Of a stretch of DNA of 32,013 nucleotides, positions 30,697 to 32,013 are shown piece by piece; positions within the stretch are counted from its first letter, which is position 1, and each line of letters begins with the position of its first letter. This DNA comes from Pseudomonas sichuanensis (lineage in GTDB: Bacteria; Pseudomonadota; Gammaproteobacteria; Pseudomonadales; Pseudomonadaceae). Both the position numbers and the translations under genes were made by a program. Where the stretch lies: contig NZ_QKVM01000065.1 of the NCBI RefSeq assembly GCF_003231305.1, positions 1 through 32,013 of the forward strand, read 5' to 3'. Under the pieces are notes generated by a model. That model made no database searches. It worked only from the letters and a program-made list of their open reading frames with translations, and had not been told where the DNA came from.

Positions 30697-31179
30697 TCAG
30701 TGCTTCATGTGCATATGGTCATGCCCGCCGCCCGCCTCGGCAGTAAGCGGACGCACCGTTGCCTGCACCTGCAGGGTTTCCTTGGCGCCCTTGGCATCCT
30801 CGATGGTCAGGGTCAGTGGCACCTGCTCACCGTCCTTCACCTGCTGGTTCAGGCCCATCAGCATCACGTGCAAGCCATTCGGGTCGAGGGTGACCGGCTT
30901 GCCGGCCGGCAGTTCGACCGCCTTGACCTCACGCATGCCCATCACGTCGCCGTTCATGGTCATTTCGTGCACTTGCACGGTCTTGGCTACGGGCGATGCC
31001 ACGCTCACCAGTTTGCTGTCGCTGCTGGCGGTGAGGGTCATGAAGGCACCGGTGGACTGCTGGTGCGGCACGCTGGCGCGCACCCAGGCGTCGCTCACGG
31101 TGGTCTGGGCGAAGGCCGGCAGGGCCAGGCCGAACAGCGCCAGGGCAGCCAGGGTGCGTTTGATCGGTTGCATCGACAT
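30697..31179 (-). CDS. Periplasmic copper chaperone PCu(A)C
   Basis: The 160-residue protein has a Sec signal ending PAFA (cleavage after 24) and the PCu(A)C copper-site pattern H-x10-M-x21-H-x-M exactly: His71, Met82, His104 and Met106. A His/Met-rich tail (GGHDHMHMKH) adds probable metal ligands. PCuAC delivers copper(I), with SCO, to the CuA or CuB centres of cytochrome oxidase in the periplasm. The first ATG (31179) directly follows the TGA of the SCO gene; another ATG two codons later (31173) is possible. GGAG lies nine bases before the first. The two genes form one operon with the terminator at 30671-30688. Confidence 0.92.
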   Translation of the reverse strand: MSMQPIKRTLAALALFGLALPAFAQTTVSDAWVRASVPHQQSTGAFMTLTASSDSKLVSVASPVAKTVQVHEMTMNGDVMGMREVKAVELPAGKPVTLDPNGLHVMLMGLNQQVKDGEQVPLTLTIEDAKGAKETLQVQATVRPLTAEAGGGHDHMHMKH

Positions 31180-31788
31180 TCAGCAAATCTCCATCAGGGT
31201 GAGCAGGTCTTCGGTGCATTCCTTGGCGTTGAGGGAATGGCCGAGGCTCAGGCGCAGGGTGCCACGGGTATCGTAGACGTAGCTGGTGGACGAGTGAGAG
31301 ATGGTATAGGTGTCGCCGACCGGGACTTTTTCGTAGAACACCTTGAACTCCCGGGCCACTTCGGCGATTTCCTCGGGGGTGCCCGTCAGGGCGATGATCG
31401 ACGGGTCGAACGCCTTGACGTAGGCATCGAGCACTTCGGGGGTGTCGCGTTCCGGGTCCAAGGTGATGAGCACCGGCTGGAACAGCTCGAGGTCACGGCC
31501 CCGGAGCATCTTGCGGATCTGCGCCACACGCGCCAGCGCGGTCGGGCAGACCGCCGGGCATTGGGTGAAGCCGAAGAAGATCATCGGCATGCTGCCGTAG
31601 AAGCTCGACAGGGAGCGTTCGTTGCCCTGGGTGTCCTTGAGCTTGAATTTGCGCCCGAGGATCTCGTTGCTCATGTTCTTGCCGTACTTGAAGTCCAGGC
31701 CGCGGGCCGGGTTGCAACCCGCCAACAGGCCAAGCCCCAGTACGCCCATCCCGGCGACTACCGCGCGCCGGGTCAACAGATCAGTCAT
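31180..31788 (-). CDS. SCO family copper/thiol protein for cytochrome oxidase assembly
   Basis: The 202-residue protein is a thioredoxin-fold SCO member. It begins with a twin-arginine-like or Sec signal (LTRRAVVAGMGVLGLGLLAGC) whose LLAG-Cys25 is a lipobox, so it is probably an inner-membrane-anchored lipoprotein. The copper/thiol motif is FGFTQCPAVCPTA with Cys77 and Cys81, and the distal ligand is His165 (YTISHSSTSYVYD). It helps load copper into the CuA site of cytochrome c oxidase. AAGGA about eight bases before the ATG at 31788 supports this start over a longer frame to 31875. It is followed without a gap by the PCuAC gene. The oxidase genes themselves are not in this window. Confidence 0.93.
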   Translation of the reverse strand: MTDLLTRRAVVAGMGVLGLGLLAGCNPARGLDFKYGKNMSNEILGRKFKLKDTQGNERSLSSFYGSMPMIFFGFTQCPAVCPTALARVAQIRKMLRGRDLELFQPVLITLDPERDTPEVLDAYVKAFDPSIIALTGTPEEIAEVAREFKVFYEKVPVGDTYTISHSSTSYVYDTRGTLRLSLGHSLNAKECTEDLLTLMEIC

Positions 31789-31993
31789 GGAACCATCCTT
31801 TACAGGGAAGGTGCCGGCCCTTGGGGTGGGTCGGCCAGAAAACCGGGGCATTCTGTCATGCCACCCCCTGGCCATCCACCCGACCTAGGGTGGATCGGGC
31901 TGCAGCCCTTTGAATACGGGGCGCGACCGGTTGTCGCAGGGGTTGAATCCGTAACAGTTTGTTGCTAGGGATCAAGGCAGGCATTGTTTAAAA

Positions 31994-32013
31994 GCATCGC
32001 GGGGCAAGTCGCA
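31994..32013. repeat. Partial REP element at the window end
   Basis: GCATCGCGGGGCAAGTCGCA is the start of a Pseudomonas REP unit and is cut by the window edge. The rest of 31789-31993 shows no gene I can support. Confidence 0.75.

Overview
The window is high-GC chromosomal DNA from a fluorescent pseudomonad, most likely of the Pseudomonas putida group. The evidence is family-level protein similarity (MocR, LysR and AraC regulators, a GabP-type permease, PolB, an acetylpolyamine amidohydrolase, HvfA/B/C, AzlC/D, SCO/PCuAC), the paired DUF3077 and DUF6124-like small genes, and several copies of the Pseudomonas REP palindrome (GCGGG(C/T)TT(G/A)CCCGCG). I see no tRNA, rRNA, CRISPR array, insertion sequence or origin. 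The species call is inference, since no database search was possible.

Layout. 1-1.9 kb: an 8-bp tandem repeat, a DUF2784 membrane protein, trans-aconitate methyltransferase (tam) and an orphan FecR-domain protein. 1.9-5.2 kb: an amino-acid permease (GabP/AAT family) divergent from a MocR (GntR-aminotransferase) regulator, with a 440-bp spacer holding a palindrome and three consecutive hairpins in the permease leader. 5.3-6.8 kb: two small genes of unknown function, a long structured leader and a large REP-containing inverted repeat. 6.8-9.06 kb: an AT-richer island with an S-type pyocin and its overlapping candidate immunity gene, closed by a strong hairpin. 9.07-13.8 kb: a minus-strand set (acetylpolyamine amidohydrolase, M20 carbamoylase-type amidohydrolase, MHS transporter) divergent from a LysR regulator. 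13.85-16.2 kb: a membrane diguanylate cyclase and a DMT exporter.

16.2-19.3 kb: an hvfA-hvfB-hvfC operon, in which a secreted peptide with five EGKCG motifs is followed by an MNIO (DUF692) enzyme and its DUF2063 partner; then a DUF4174 protein and a small membrane protein. 19.3-24.9 kb: DNA polymerase II, an MFS exporter and two LysR regulators. 25.05-27.6 kb: a tight three-gene operon of a YqcI/YcgG (GntA-like) heme-enzyme homologue, a LysE exporter and an SGNH-hydrolase-like protein, divergent from a GcvA-like LysR. This looks like a small-molecule production and export unit. 27.7-30.6 kb: a periplasmic repeat protein, azlC interrupted by an in-frame TGA, azlD, an AraC regulator and a small protein. 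30.7-31.8 kb: copper delivery proteins SCO and PCuAC.

The strongest leads are the pyocin toxin-immunity pair, the hvfABC copper-RiPP-type operon whose first ribosome binding site lies inside a perfect hairpin, the YqcI/YcgG-LysE-SGNH operon, the azlC nonsense codon, and the structured leader of the permease.
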